DNA from: UBA1100 sp964533265
Lineage (GTDB): Bacteria > Verrucomicrobiota > Verrucomicrobiia > Limisphaerales > UBA1100
Direction: 5' to 3'
DNA: 41,802 nt
Assembly (NCBI GenBank): GCA_964533265.1
Contig: CAZHJW010000004.1
Span: forward strand, 1-41,802
This document shows positions 8,945 to 17,333 of this stretch, piece by piece. The position numbers and the translations under genes are program-made. How positions within the stretch are numbered: the stretch's first letter is position 1; each line of letters begins with the position of its first letter. The notes under the pieces are model-generated. The model searched no databases. It saw nothing but the letters and a program-made list of their open reading frames with translations, and was not told where the DNA came from.

Positions 8945-8960
8945 TAGAGGTTAACCTCTA
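8945..8960. repeat. 16-bp perfect palindrome
   Basis: TAGAGGTTAACCTCTA reads the same on both strands. It overlaps the stop codon of the 182-residue membrane protein and lies 12 bp before the glycosyltransferase start. No T run follows, so it is not a standard terminator; it may be a processing hairpin or a protein site. Confidence 0.5.
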
Positions 8961-9506
8961 GAAAACCGCCAAGCCAAGAATCACGAGTAGAATACCAAAT
9001 GCAGCACGGCCAATGCATAAATTCTTGAACCGGCCTTCTTCAGCCGTAGCCCACTGGATTAAGTCCCGCATCCTCCACGGGGAAGCAGTAAACCACATCC
9101 CGGCCACCACCATGATGTAGGCCAATGTTACAAGCACCAACCGCCAGTCACTCTCATGCCAACGAGCGGTATCGACAATCAACTTTGCCAGGAGAATCAT
9201 CAATACAGCCGTTCCCCGCACCGCAAGGTAATCCTTTAGATAAATGCAGGCCCCGATTCCCGTAATCAGGATAAACCCATTGAAGTGAATCCGATACCGC
9301 TCAAAATCACTCATACTTTCCCCTTTAAGGATTAACAAAAACCACATCATGGCAGTCAAAATTGCGATATACCCCGCATTATCATTACGCGGAAACGCCT
9401 TCATGATTTCAATCGCCTTAGTAGAAGAAGTATATCCCCAGAGCCCTTTTGCTACTGCAAGAACTCCTAGTATCAAGGACAAATTGGCCAAACTGACTTC
9501 TGGCAT
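8958..9506 (-). CDS. Membrane protein of unknown function
   Basis: A 182-residue hydrophobic protein that I do not recognise. About five membrane segments are visible, near residues 7-22, 45-62, 75-90, 95-112 and 120-142, plus a last one at 168-182. It has polar stretches such as TSSTKAIEIMKAFPRN and TARWHESDW. The ATG (9506) is one base after the miaB stop, so its translation is probably coupled to miaB. The C-terminus ends inside a hydrophobic helix. No enzymatic motif seen. Confidence 0.75.
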   Translation of the reverse strand: MPEVSLANLSLILGVLAVAKGLWGYTSSTKAIEIMKAFPRNDNAGYIAILTAMMWFLLILKGESMSDFERYRIHFNGFILITGIGACIYLKDYLAVRGTAVLMILLAKLIVDTARWHESDWRLVLVTLAYIMVVAGMWFTASPWRMRDLIQWATAEEGRFKNLCIGRAAFGILLVILGLAVF

Positions 9507-9507
9507 A

Positions 9508-10866
9508 TCAATTAAGGTTAATTATAGCCGGATCTCCGTAAAGTGTGGTTTTGGTTGCGCTTTCAATCTGCACTTCCATCACCCGACCAATAAATCGTTC
9601 ACTGCCTTCGAACACAACAATCTTATTGCATCGTGTACGTCCCTCCAACCGGTCGGCATTGCGCCTACTGCTTCCCTCAACAAGGACCTCCATTTTTTGA
9701 CCGATATAATCCTGCAGCTTGCGGCTCCGAATCCCATCTGCCAACTCCATTAAGCGAGCGTGACGTTCTTCAATCAGCAACTCATCCAATTGATCAGGCA
9801 TGTTAGCCGCAGGTGTATCCCGGCGTTGGCTGTATTTAAAAAGAAAGGCGTTGTCGAATTCCACTTCACTACACAGGCTTAAGGTATCCTTAAAATCTTC
9901 TTCTGTTTCCCCCGGGAACCCAACAATAATGTCAGTACCTATCCCGATCTCAGGCCGCACCGTACGCAGTTGACCCACTAAATCCACAAACCGACGGCGC
10001 GTGTAACCACGATGCATGAGTTTAAGCATCCGGTCACTACCACTCTGGACAGGCAGATGGGCATTTTCCACGAGCTTTGGCAGGCGATCATAGGCCTCCA
10101 CCAAGTCATTCCCGTAACCTTTTGGGTGTGGAGAGGTAAACCGAATTCGCTCAAGCCCATCTATCTGGTGAACTGATTCAATGAGTTGCACAAATGCGCT
10201 CTTACCATCTTTGGACCCAATTTCTTTTTTACCATAACTATTTACTATTTGCCCGAGCAGTGTGATTTCCTTTACGCCACTCTCCACAAGCCCGCGGCAT
10301 TCAGTCGTAATATCTTCGATGCTTCGACAACGCTCCCGACCACGCGTATAGGGTACAATGCAAAACGTACAAAACTGATTGCAGCCCTGCATAATACTCA
10401 CAAAAGCAGTTATAGTTTTCGCCTTGCTGGTCACTCCCGGCATATGTTCTCGAATAGCGGCTTCACTCCCCTTTTCCTCTTCAGTATCTACCACCTGTTT
10501 ACGTCTCCCAGCTAACAGATCATTCAGATATTGGCCTGCATGATGGAATTTTTGCGTACCAAGAATCAGGTCCACATCCGGCATCTGATCCACCAACTCC
10601 TGACCACGACTCTGAGCCATACACCCCATGAAGCCTAACTTTACATCCGGACGATGTTTGCGGGTTTCCCCAATCAGCGATTCCATTTTATTGAGCGCCT
10701 TTTGCTCCGCTGAATCACGCACACTGCAGGTATTCAACAAGACTACATCCGCTTGTTTCTCATCAGGAACCACACCATAGCCCTTGGCCGTGAGCTGCGC
10801 TGCGACCGCTTCGCTGTCGCGCTCATTCATCTGACATCCGTACGTTTTGATGAAAACACTCGGCAT
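9508..10866 (-). CDS. miaB: tRNA-2-methylthio-N6-dimethylallyladenosine synthase
   Basis: A 452-residue radical-SAM methylthiotransferase. The N-terminal UPF0004 domain supplies three cluster cysteines (YGCQMNERDSE, LNTCSVRD, GFMGCMAQ). The radical-SAM triad is in MQGCNQFCTFCIVPYTRG near residues 160-176. A C-terminal TRAM domain follows (about 375-445, ending VQIESATKTTLYGDP). It converts i6A37 to ms2i6A37 in tRNAs that read UNN codons. YGCQMNERDSE and the GCNQFC form point to MiaB rather than RimO or MtaB. It is divergent from the symporter genes. Confidence 0.95.
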   Translation of the reverse strand: MPSVFIKTYGCQMNERDSEAVAAQLTAKGYGVVPDEKQADVVLLNTCSVRDSAEQKALNKMESLIGETRKHRPDVKLGFMGCMAQSRGQELVDQMPDVDLILGTQKFHHAGQYLNDLLAGRRKQVVDTEEEKGSEAAIREHMPGVTSKAKTITAFVSIMQGCNQFCTFCIVPYTRGRERCRSIEDITTECRGLVESGVKEITLLGQIVNSYGKKEIGSKDGKSAFVQLIESVHQIDGLERIRFTSPHPKGYGNDLVEAYDRLPKLVENAHLPVQSGSDRMLKLMHRGYTRRRFVDLVGQLRTVRPEIGIGTDIIVGFPGETEEDFKDTLSLCSEVEFDNAFLFKYSQRRDTPAANMPDQLDELLIEERHARLMELADGIRSRKLQDYIGQKMEVLVEGSSRRNADRLEGRTRCNKIVVFEGSERFIGRVMEVQIESATKTTLYGDPAIINLN

Positions 10867-10994
10867 TTCCGAACGGCGGACGGTACGGCAGTGTTACTAA
10901 AATTGAAAGGTCAAACACGGTTCCCGCTGTCATCAACCAGACATTGCGCCTCCCGCATACCTCTGCTAAAACCCCGAAGCCTTCGGGCAATATC

Positions 10995-11315
10995 ATGGCC
11001 GAAACAAACTCCCTATCTGAACGTCGCCGAGCTTACTGGCGGGACAATCTCCGCATCATGGCTTGGCTAATGGCCGTGTGGTTTTTTGTGTCGTACGGGT
11101 GCGGCATCCTTCTAGTGGAGCCCCTAAACAAAATTTCGCTCGGCGGCTACAAACTCGGCTTCTGGATGGCACAACAGGGCTCCATATACGTGTTTGTGAT
11201 TCTGATCTTTGTATATGTCCGACTGATGAATAAGCTGGACGAAAGACATGGCTTTACCGAATCAGAGATAATCGAGGACCCTCAACCGGAATCCGAACCC
11301 AAAGAGGATGCCTAA
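10995..11315 (+). CDS. DUF4212 small subunit of a sodium:solute symporter
   Basis: From ATG 10995 the protein is 106 residues (MAETNSLSERRRAYWRDNLR onward); the frame is open 17 codons further upstream, but this start fits the family. It has two membrane segments (about 22-45 and 60-85) and the motifs YWRDNLRI and YGCGILLVEPLN typical of DUF4212 proteins. These are always found beside a large symporter subunit. Its stop overlaps the start of the large subunit in TAATG. A weak promoter candidate (TTGCGC, 17 bases, TAAAAC at 10944-10972) lies upstream. Confidence 0.88.
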   Translation: MAETNSLSERRRAYWRDNLRIMAWLMAVWFFVSYGCGILLVEPLNKISLGGYKLGFWMAQQGSIYVFVILIFVYVRLMNKLDERHGFTESEIIEDPQPESEPKEDA

Positions 11316-13069
11316 TGGACGTCAAGGCTTGGACTTATTTGATCGTCGGCCTTACCTTTGCCACCTACATCGGCATTGCCATCTGGAGCAAGGCCAAGTC
11401 GACCAAGGAATTTTACGTAGCCGGCGGCGGTGTCAGCCCGCTGGCCAACGGCATGGCCACCGCGGCAGACTGGATGAGCGCGGCGTCGTTCATTTCCATG
11501 GCCGGCCTGATCGCTTTTAGCGGCTACGGCGGCTCAGTGTTTCTCATGGGGTGGACCGGCGGATACGTTCTTCTCGCCTTACTCTTGGCACCCTACTTAA
11601 GAAAATATGGCAAGTTTACCGTGCCTGAGTTTATCGGCGAACGATTTTACTCCAAAACCGCCCGGGTAGTAGCTGTGGCCTGTCTCATTATCATTTCCGT
11701 AACCTACGTCATCGGCCAAATGAAAGGCGTTGGCGTCGCCTTCTCACGATTCCTGGAAACCGACTATAATACCGGTCTATTCATCGGCATGGGTATTGTG
11801 TTTTTCTACGCCGTACTCGGCGGCATGAAAGGCATCACCTATACTCAGATTGTACAGTATGTTGTACTGATATTTGCCTATACAGTACCGGCAATCTTTA
11901 TTTCGTTGGAACTCACCGGCAATCCTATCCCCCAGCTTGGCCTCGGAGGAAATGTAGACGGCACCCCTCTCTTACAAAAACTCGACACTGTAATCACTGA
12001 CCTTGGATTTGAGCAGTACACGACTAGCGTGATGGACAGTAAGCTGAACATGTTTGCTTACACCCTTTCGCTCATGATCGGTACCGCCGGCTTACCGCAC
12101 GTAATTATCCGATTCTTTACCGTACCCAAGGTCAGCGATGCGCGCCTCTCAGCCGGCTGGGCCTTAGTGTTCATTGCCATTCTCTACACTACTGCCCCAG
12201 CCGTAGCCGCTATGGCCCGACTGAACCTTACCCAAACTATACAACCCGGTGCAGTAGGGGATGCGAATGGCAGCCTAGCCTATGAACAACGGCCAAACTG
12301 GTTCAAGAATTGGGAAAAAACAGGACTGCTCAGACACGAAGACAAAAACGGAGACGGCCAAATTCAATACTACAACGATCAAAATAAAGAATTCGTCACA
12401 AAGACCGCTAAGCATGGGTGGAAAGGCAACGAAATGACCACTGTGGACAAGGACATCATCGTGCTCGCCAATCCCGAGATTGCCAAGCTGCCCGGCTGGG
12501 TAATCGCTTTGGTGGTCGCCGGAGGACTGGCCGCCGCCCTTTCTACCGCTGCGGGCCTGTTGCTCGCGATTTCCTCATCCATATCCCATGACTTGCTTAA
12601 AGGGATACTGAAGCCTGAAATTAGTGAAAAAGAAGAACTCAACGCCAGCCGTATTGCCATGGTGGGCGCCATTTTGGTGGCCGGTTACTTCGGCCTCAAC
12701 CCACCGGACTTTGCTGCCGGAACAGTAGCCATAGCCTTTGGTTTGGCTGCCTCCTCCATTTTCCCTGTACTGATGATGGGCATTTTCTCCAAACGCATGA
12801 ACCGGCAGGGTGCCATCGCGGGCATGGTTGCGGGCCTCGGAATCACTTTGCTCTATGTATTCCAGCACAAAGGCATTATGTTTATCCCGAACACCTCGTT
12901 CCTAGGCAGCATGGAGGACAACTGGTTCTTCGGCATCACCCCCAACGCCTTTGGCGCCGTTGGGGCTGTGGTCAATTTTGTCGTGGCCTTCGTTGTTTCC
13001 AACAACACCGAAGCACCTCCTGAAGAGGCCGTGGAACTGGTTGAGCGCATCCGCACTCCGGGTGACTAG
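11315..13069 (+). CDS. Sodium:solute symporter large subunit (acetate-permease-like)
   Basis: A 584-residue SSS-family transporter with about 13 membrane helices. Family motifs seen: EFYVAGGGVSPLANGMATAADWMSAASF is split across residues about 30-57 (shown here only as landmarks FYVAGG and TAADWMSAASF), YLRKYGKFTVPEF, and GTAGLPHVIIRFFTVP near 250-265. The closest known families are ActP and the VC_2705-type two-gene symporters that pair with DUF4212. The substrate is probably acetate or another short monocarboxylate, but this is inference. A hydrophilic loop near 320-375 carries an EF-hand-like sequence DKNGDGQIQYYN (343-354). The last codon overlaps the bioA stop in a shared CTAG. Confidence 0.9.
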   Translation: MDVKAWTYLIVGLTFATYIGIAIWSKAKSTKEFYVAGGGVSPLANGMATAADWMSAASFISMAGLIAFSGYGGSVFLMGWTGGYVLLALLLAPYLRKYGKFTVPEFIGERFYSKTARVVAVACLIIISVTYVIGQMKGVGVAFSRFLETDYNTGLFIGMGIVFFYAVLGGMKGITYTQIVQYVVLIFAYTVPAIFISLELTGNPIPQLGLGGNVDGTPLLQKLDTVITDLGFEQYTTSVMDSKLNMFAYTLSLMIGTAGLPHVIIRFFTVPKVSDARLSAGWALVFIAILYTTAPAVAAMARLNLTQTIQPGAVGDANGSLAYEQRPNWFKNWEKTGLLRHEDKNGDGQIQYYNDQNKEFVTKTAKHGWKGNEMTTVDKDIIVLANPEIAKLPGWVIALVVAGGLAAALSTAAGLLLAISSSISHDLLKGILKPEISEKEELNASRIAMVGAILVAGYFGLNPPDFAAGTVAIAFGLAASSIFPVLMMGIFSKRMNRQGAIAGMVAGLGITLLYVFQHKGIMFIPNTSFLGSMEDNWFFGITPNAFGAVGAVVNFVVAFVVSNNTEAPPEEAVELVERIRTPGD

Positions 13070-14439
13070 ACAGATTGACCCCCAAGCACTTCCACAATGG
13101 ATTCCCGCAAGGCCCGAATCATGCGGCGAAGTTGGGTGTTCGTGCTGCAATAAGGCGGCAACAGCGGAACAACATTCCCAATCGGCCGCGTCAATACTCC
13201 ACGCCGCGCCATCGCTTCGCACACCCGGATGCCAGCTTGAGCCTTAAGCGAAAAGGCACGGCGGGTCTTCCAGTCCGACACTAACTCCACGCCCACCATC
13301 AATCCCTCACGTCGCACATCCCCCACAGCAGCCAAAGACCACAAGGAATTCAATTCATGAGCCAACACCCTCTCCATCGCTTTACGTCGGGTTTTGGCTT
13401 TGGGTTGATTCAACATTCCCCAACTGGCCAAAGCCACCGCGGCACCAAGCTGATTACCAGTGTAACTGTGCCCATGAAAAAAAGTTTTCAACTCCTCGTA
13501 TTCACCCAAAAAAGCATCGTATACCGGTTGCGTTGTCAACGTAGCTGCCATCGGCAAATAACCGCCGGTCAACCCCTTGGCAAGACACAGAAAATCAGGC
13601 ATAACTGTTTCCTTGTGCCCAGCAAACACTTCCCCAGTACGACCAAATCCCGTCATTACTTCATCCGCTATCAACAATGATCCTTTTTCGCGCACGGCCT
13701 TAACCACCCTTTTGAGCCAACCTTCAGGATGCATTACCATTCCCGCTGCTCCTTGCACACGTGGTTCCACTACCATGGCAGCGTAGTTCCGTCGGCTCAG
13801 CTGCGCCTCCACCTTACCCACGCATTCCCACTTACATTTTCGACCTAGCCTAGCATCACTCCGATCGGGCTTGGCCTGGTTAAATGGACATCGATAACAC
13901 GCCGGCGACATCACCTTATCCGTTTTGAAAAGCAAAGCGTCGTACTTTTCGTGGAATAGATCAATACGCCCGAGGCTGGTGGCGCCGATGGTGTCGCCGT
14001 GATAAGCGCCATCGAGAGACAGAAATCTGGGCGCCCGAGAACGCCCGGAGCGTCGCGCAAATTCGTAGGCCATTTTGAGCGCCACCTCCAGCGCGGTGGA
14101 TCCATCATCCGAATAAAAAATCTTCCGCAACGGCGGCCCCGCCGCTTTAACTAGATTCTCTGCCAATAACGAAGCCGGTTCATTTGCCAATCCCAAGGCA
14201 GACGTATGCGCAACCCGACCCAATTGGCGCTCAATTGCGCGATTCAGTTTGGGGTGATTATGCCCGTGCAGATTCGTCCAAATAGACGCATTGCCATCTA
14301 GATACTTTTTGCCATGCACATCCTCCAACACCGCCCCCTTCCCGCGCACCAACACCACTGGCTCTTTTCGAGCCCAATCCCTCATCTGCGTAAACGGATG
14401 CCAAACATAACGTTGATCAAGTTGAGCAAGCTTATGCAT
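13066..14439 (-). CDS. bioA: Adenosylmethionine-8-amino-7-oxononanoate aminotransferase
   Basis: A 457-residue class III aminotransferase (PLP). It begins LDQRYVWHPFTQMRDW, the BioA substrate-pocket signature. It has SDDGSTALEVALKMAY and the PLP lysine in CLAKGLTGGYLPMAATL. A cysteine-bearing insert (ACYRCPFNQAK, then KCKWEC) sits near 180-205, as in other non-enteric BioA proteins. It converts KAPA to DAPA in biotin synthesis. GGAGG lies 9 bases before the ATG, inside the end of bioF, and the two genes overlap by 8 bp (ATGCATAA). It is convergent with the symporter gene. Confidence 0.93.
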   Translation of the reverse strand: MHKLAQLDQRYVWHPFTQMRDWARKEPVVLVRGKGAVLEDVHGKKYLDGNASIWTNLHGHNHPKLNRAIERQLGRVAHTSALGLANEPASLLAENLVKAAGPPLRKIFYSDDGSTALEVALKMAYEFARRSGRSRAPRFLSLDGAYHGDTIGATSLGRIDLFHEKYDALLFKTDKVMSPACYRCPFNQAKPDRSDARLGRKCKWECVGKVEAQLSRRNYAAMVVEPRVQGAAGMVMHPEGWLKRVVKAVREKGSLLIADEVMTGFGRTGEVFAGHKETVMPDFLCLAKGLTGGYLPMAATLTTQPVYDAFLGEYEELKTFFHGHSYTGNQLGAAVALASWGMLNQPKAKTRRKAMERVLAHELNSLWSLAAVGDVRREGLMVGVELVSDWKTRRAFSLKAQAGIRVCEAMARRGVLTRPIGNVVPLLPPYCSTNTQLRRMIRALRESIVEVLGGQSV

Positions 14440-15601
14440 TCCCTAGCGCCTCCAAGAATGCCTCTATATCTTCATCCGCATGCGCTGCACTCACAGTAAT
14501 ACGCAGTCGTGCCTCACCTCGAGACACAGTAGGATAACGCACTGCTGGCACCCAAAAACCCACCCCACATAATCTTTGAGATAACGCCATGGCATCTGCT
14601 TCTGCCCCTACCATGAGCGGCAGAATTGCACTCCGCATTACTGGGAGCTTCCAGCCACGTTTGATGAGTCCGCTCTTTAACCGATCCACATTTGCCCATA
14701 ACCGAGTTTGCAGCATTTTCCCTTCATCAGATTGCACTAATTCTATTGCCCGCCTCGCCGCTGCCGCCTGAGCCGGCACAGGAGCTGTGGAATAAATAAA
14801 ACTACGAGCGCGATTAATCAGTAATTCGATGAGAGCCTGTGAACCGCAAATGAATCCACCGGCCGCTCCAAGCGCCTTACCAAGTGTCCCCATTTGCACT
14901 TCCACCTGTTCTTCCACTTCAAACTCTTCAGCAATTCCACACCGACCTCTGCCGTATAAACCAGTCGCATGCGCTTCATCGAGCATTAACCACGCTCCAT
15001 AACGTTCCTTTAACTTAACCATATCGCCAAGAGGCGCAATATCTCCATCCATAGAGAACACGCTTTCGGTGATTACCAAAGTATTTCCGTCGAATTCACC
15101 AGCCCACTTCAGAAGGCGTTCCAGATCTTCCAAATCATTGTGTTTAAACACGCGTAACTTCGCGCCGGACAACCGCGCCGCATCCACTAAACATGCGTGA
15201 ACAAGCTTATCCACTATCACCACATCTCCTTCACCAACCAAGACTGGCACCGTCCCAAGTGCGGCAGCGTAACCACTGGAAAAACTTAGGGATGCCTCAA
15301 CCTTCTTAAAAGCAGCCAAAGAAGCTTCAAGCTGATGTACCACAGAAAGTGATCCACTCATTAGCCGTGCTGAACCTGCTCCGGCTCCAAAAATCTCCAC
15401 TGCCTCAATCGCAGACTGTTTAAGATTTGGATGACCCGCTAGACCGAGGTAATCGTTAGAGGAAAAATTCAACAACGCGTGGTTATTTACCTCAATCTCC
15501 GGACCTTGAGTCGACACAATCTCACGCAGCGTCCTCCGAAGTCCGGCCGCGTCAATTTCACCTAACTTGGTGCTCAAATGCTCTTGAAAGGAAGTAATCA
15601 T
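14432..15601 (-). CDS. bioF: 8-amino-7-oxononanoate synthase
   Basis: A 389-residue alpha-oxoamine synthase. Motifs: NFSSNDYLGLAGHP near the N-terminus, DEAHATGLYGRGRCG in the middle, and the PLP lysine in MGTLGKALGAAGGF. It condenses pimeloyl-ACP or pimeloyl-CoA with alanine to make KAPA. The frame is open to 15640, but ATG 15601 (MITSFQEHL) is chosen because it follows the upstream stop by one base and has GGAGG 9 bases before it. It feeds BioA directly, and the genes overlap. Confidence 0.92.
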   Translation of the reverse strand: MITSFQEHLSTKLGEIDAAGLRRTLREIVSTQGPEIEVNNHALLNFSSNDYLGLAGHPNLKQSAIEAVEIFGAGAGSARLMSGSLSVVHQLEASLAAFKKVEASLSFSSGYAAALGTVPVLVGEGDVVIVDKLVHACLVDAARLSGAKLRVFKHNDLEDLERLLKWAGEFDGNTLVITESVFSMDGDIAPLGDMVKLKERYGAWLMLDEAHATGLYGRGRCGIAEEFEVEEQVEVQMGTLGKALGAAGGFICGSQALIELLINRARSFIYSTAPVPAQAAAARRAIELVQSDEGKMLQTRLWANVDRLKSGLIKRGWKLPVMRSAILPLMVGAEADAMALSQRLCGVGFWVPAVRYPTVSRGEARLRITVSAAHADEDIEAFLEALGNA

Positions 15602-15602
15602 A

Positions 15603-16832
15603 TTAAGCAGCCTCCATAAATTTACGAACCCATTCGCCACCGATCATCACCGACCCCACAGGACCCTGATGGCTGACAATGGCTTCCTCTATTTTCCTTT
15701 TCTCTCCATCGTAAGATAATGTAATCAAATCCGCACAGGCTCCAGTGCGCAAGCACCCAACCTGACCTTGCACCCCAAGAGCTCGAGCCGCATTGACGGC
15801 AACCATCCTAACCAAATCTTCATTCGAAAAATCGGGGTTTCGGTGTCGGAACTGTTGCATCTCAGAAAACAACTCTAGCTGAGCTCCGGCATCAGCCATT
15901 GTAGCGAGACTATCCGTGCCAAGACAAAGATTCACGCCCGCATCTCTAAAGTCTTTTGCCGGAAAAGAACGATGCCCAAAATATTCATGGCTTCGAGGGC
16001 AATGCACCACACTGGCCTGGGAATCAGCAACTTTAACAATATCTTTTGAATTGAGATAATTACCATGAACTAAAAGCATTCGGTCGTTCAAAAGACCAGC
16101 CGCATTCACTCCGTCCAGAGGAGAACTGTCCCCGCAGTCACTCATATCGCGCCCAGCAGACTGAAGCATCTGCCACATGGCCCCTTCACCATTACGAAAC
16201 ATGTCATCCTCTTCAGCCGATTCGGCAATATGCATAGCCACTGGCACACCAGACAATCGAGCACACTCCCGAAGAAGCTCCAGTTTGGTCGTGTAAGGGG
16301 CATGAGGGCTGATTCCAATTTTACCGCGTGGTGGACAATAATCACTTAACCAGCACCTTAACTCATCGACTACTTGAGCAGCATTATTTTCTGCCTTCAG
16401 TAAAATAAGCTCGATAAAGGAAATTATTCGCAGTGGTGTCGCCGCCCAAAGTTCCGGAAGAAGATTGCGTTGGCTTTCAATATTCCCCAGCGTGGTAATC
16501 CCATGAGCCACAGCCTGCCGGGAGCCGGCCAACCAAGATTCAGAATGAGTCGAGTTCTCGACGTCCTTTTTTAATGACACCATTGCCTCAAGCCACTGAG
16601 CAAAGGATTCGGGTGGTGGAATTTTTCCTGCAAAATCGGTGTAGTCCAGATGACAATGGGCATTAACAAGCCCAGGCATAAGGATGATTTCTCCCAGATC
16701 TTCAACTTCGTCCTGATCTTTGCAATCTGACCAAGCTCCCATTTCGGAAATTATCTCACCTTTCACACGTATAAACCCATCCTCAATAGGAGGGGCAGAC
16801 ACAGGGTAGATAAAGCGGGCACGCAAGAGCAT
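15603..16832 (-). CDS. Metal-dependent amidohydrolase / aminohydrolase (ATZ/TRZ, MqnX-like)
   Basis: A 409-residue amidohydrolase-superfamily protein. Metal and catalytic motifs are complete: GLVNAHCHLDYTDF (HxH, about 55-68), MHIAESAEED (His and Glu), LLVHGNYL, VVHCPRSHEYFGH and LGTDSLATM (Asp). Relatives include aminodeoxyfutalosine deaminase, SAH/MTA deaminase and chlorohydrolases. The HCPRSHxYF pattern suggests the futalosine-type deaminase, but I cannot decide. One base separates its stop from bioF, so it is the first gene of a three-gene unit ending in bioA. A biotin role is not established. Confidence 0.85.
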   Translation of the reverse strand: MLLRARFIYPVSAPPIEDGFIRVKGEIISEMGAWSDCKDQDEVEDLGEIILMPGLVNAHCHLDYTDFAGKIPPPESFAQWLEAMVSLKKDVENSTHSESWLAGSRQAVAHGITTLGNIESQRNLLPELWAATPLRIISFIELILLKAENNAAQVVDELRCWLSDYCPPRGKIGISPHAPYTTKLELLRECARLSGVPVAMHIAESAEEDDMFRNGEGAMWQMLQSAGRDMSDCGDSSPLDGVNAAGLLNDRMLLVHGNYLNSKDIVKVADSQASVVHCPRSHEYFGHRSFPAKDFRDAGVNLCLGTDSLATMADAGAQLELFSEMQQFRHRNPDFSNEDLVRMVAVNAARALGVQGQVGCLRTGACADLITLSYDGEKRKIEEAIVSHQGPVGSVMIGGEWVRKFMEAA

Positions 16833-16885
16833 GCGCGGAAGCTAACGACTAGAACCCAAACAGGTCAACGCCAAGAGCCAATCAA

Positions 16886-17239
16886 CTACGCGGCCATAGC
16901 CCGCATGGCCCGTTTCGCAGCAGCCGCCTTCTTGTGATTCTTTGCCTTGAATTTATTGTGACGTTTGCGCAATTGCGCCTGGATTTTTTTTGTCACCAGG
17001 TCAATGGCAGCATATAAATCGCTTTCTGAATCACGGGCAATCAGGCTCTGCCCAGGCAAGGCTACCTTCATCGTACAGGTGTATTTTTTATCGGAAACCC
17101 CATTGTGATCTCGTTCAAGATTCACAAACGCCTTAAGAGCGTGAGCTTCTTGGTGATCTAGCTTTCCGATACAATGACGAACATGAGACTCCAAGCCACC
17201 GGTCAAAGTGACCTTATGAGTAGACAGGACCAACTTCAT
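16886..17239 (-). CDS. hpf: Ribosome hibernation-promoting factor (short form)
   Basis: From ATG 17239 the protein is 117 residues. It has the S30AE/HPF fold pattern: KLVLSTHKVTLTGGLESHV at the start, VNLERDHNG in the middle and SDLYAAIDLVTKKIQAQLRK in the second helix. It lacks the long C-terminal dimerisation domain and instead ends in a Lys/Ala-rich tail (KFKAKNHKKAAAAKRAMRAM). It binds the 30S decoding region in slow growth. A TTG nine bases upstream is also in frame, but ATG is preferred. Confidence 0.88.
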   Translation of the reverse strand: MKLVLSTHKVTLTGGLESHVRHCIGKLDHQEAHALKAFVNLERDHNGVSDKKYTCTMKVALPGQSLIARDSESDLYAAIDLVTKKIQAQLRKRHNKFKAKNHKKAAAAKRAMRAMAA

Positions 17240-17333
17240 ACTTAGCAAGTTAGCACATGAATCAACCTAGTTCCAACGGTTGATGATGAAATATTTACCC
17301 TCTTATTCACACACCCAACTCTTTGTGCGCAAG

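Noticed and set aside
16833..17333. Hairpin TGTGC...GCACA around the xylB stop as a terminator
   Set aside because: Only five pairs with a long loop and no T run.
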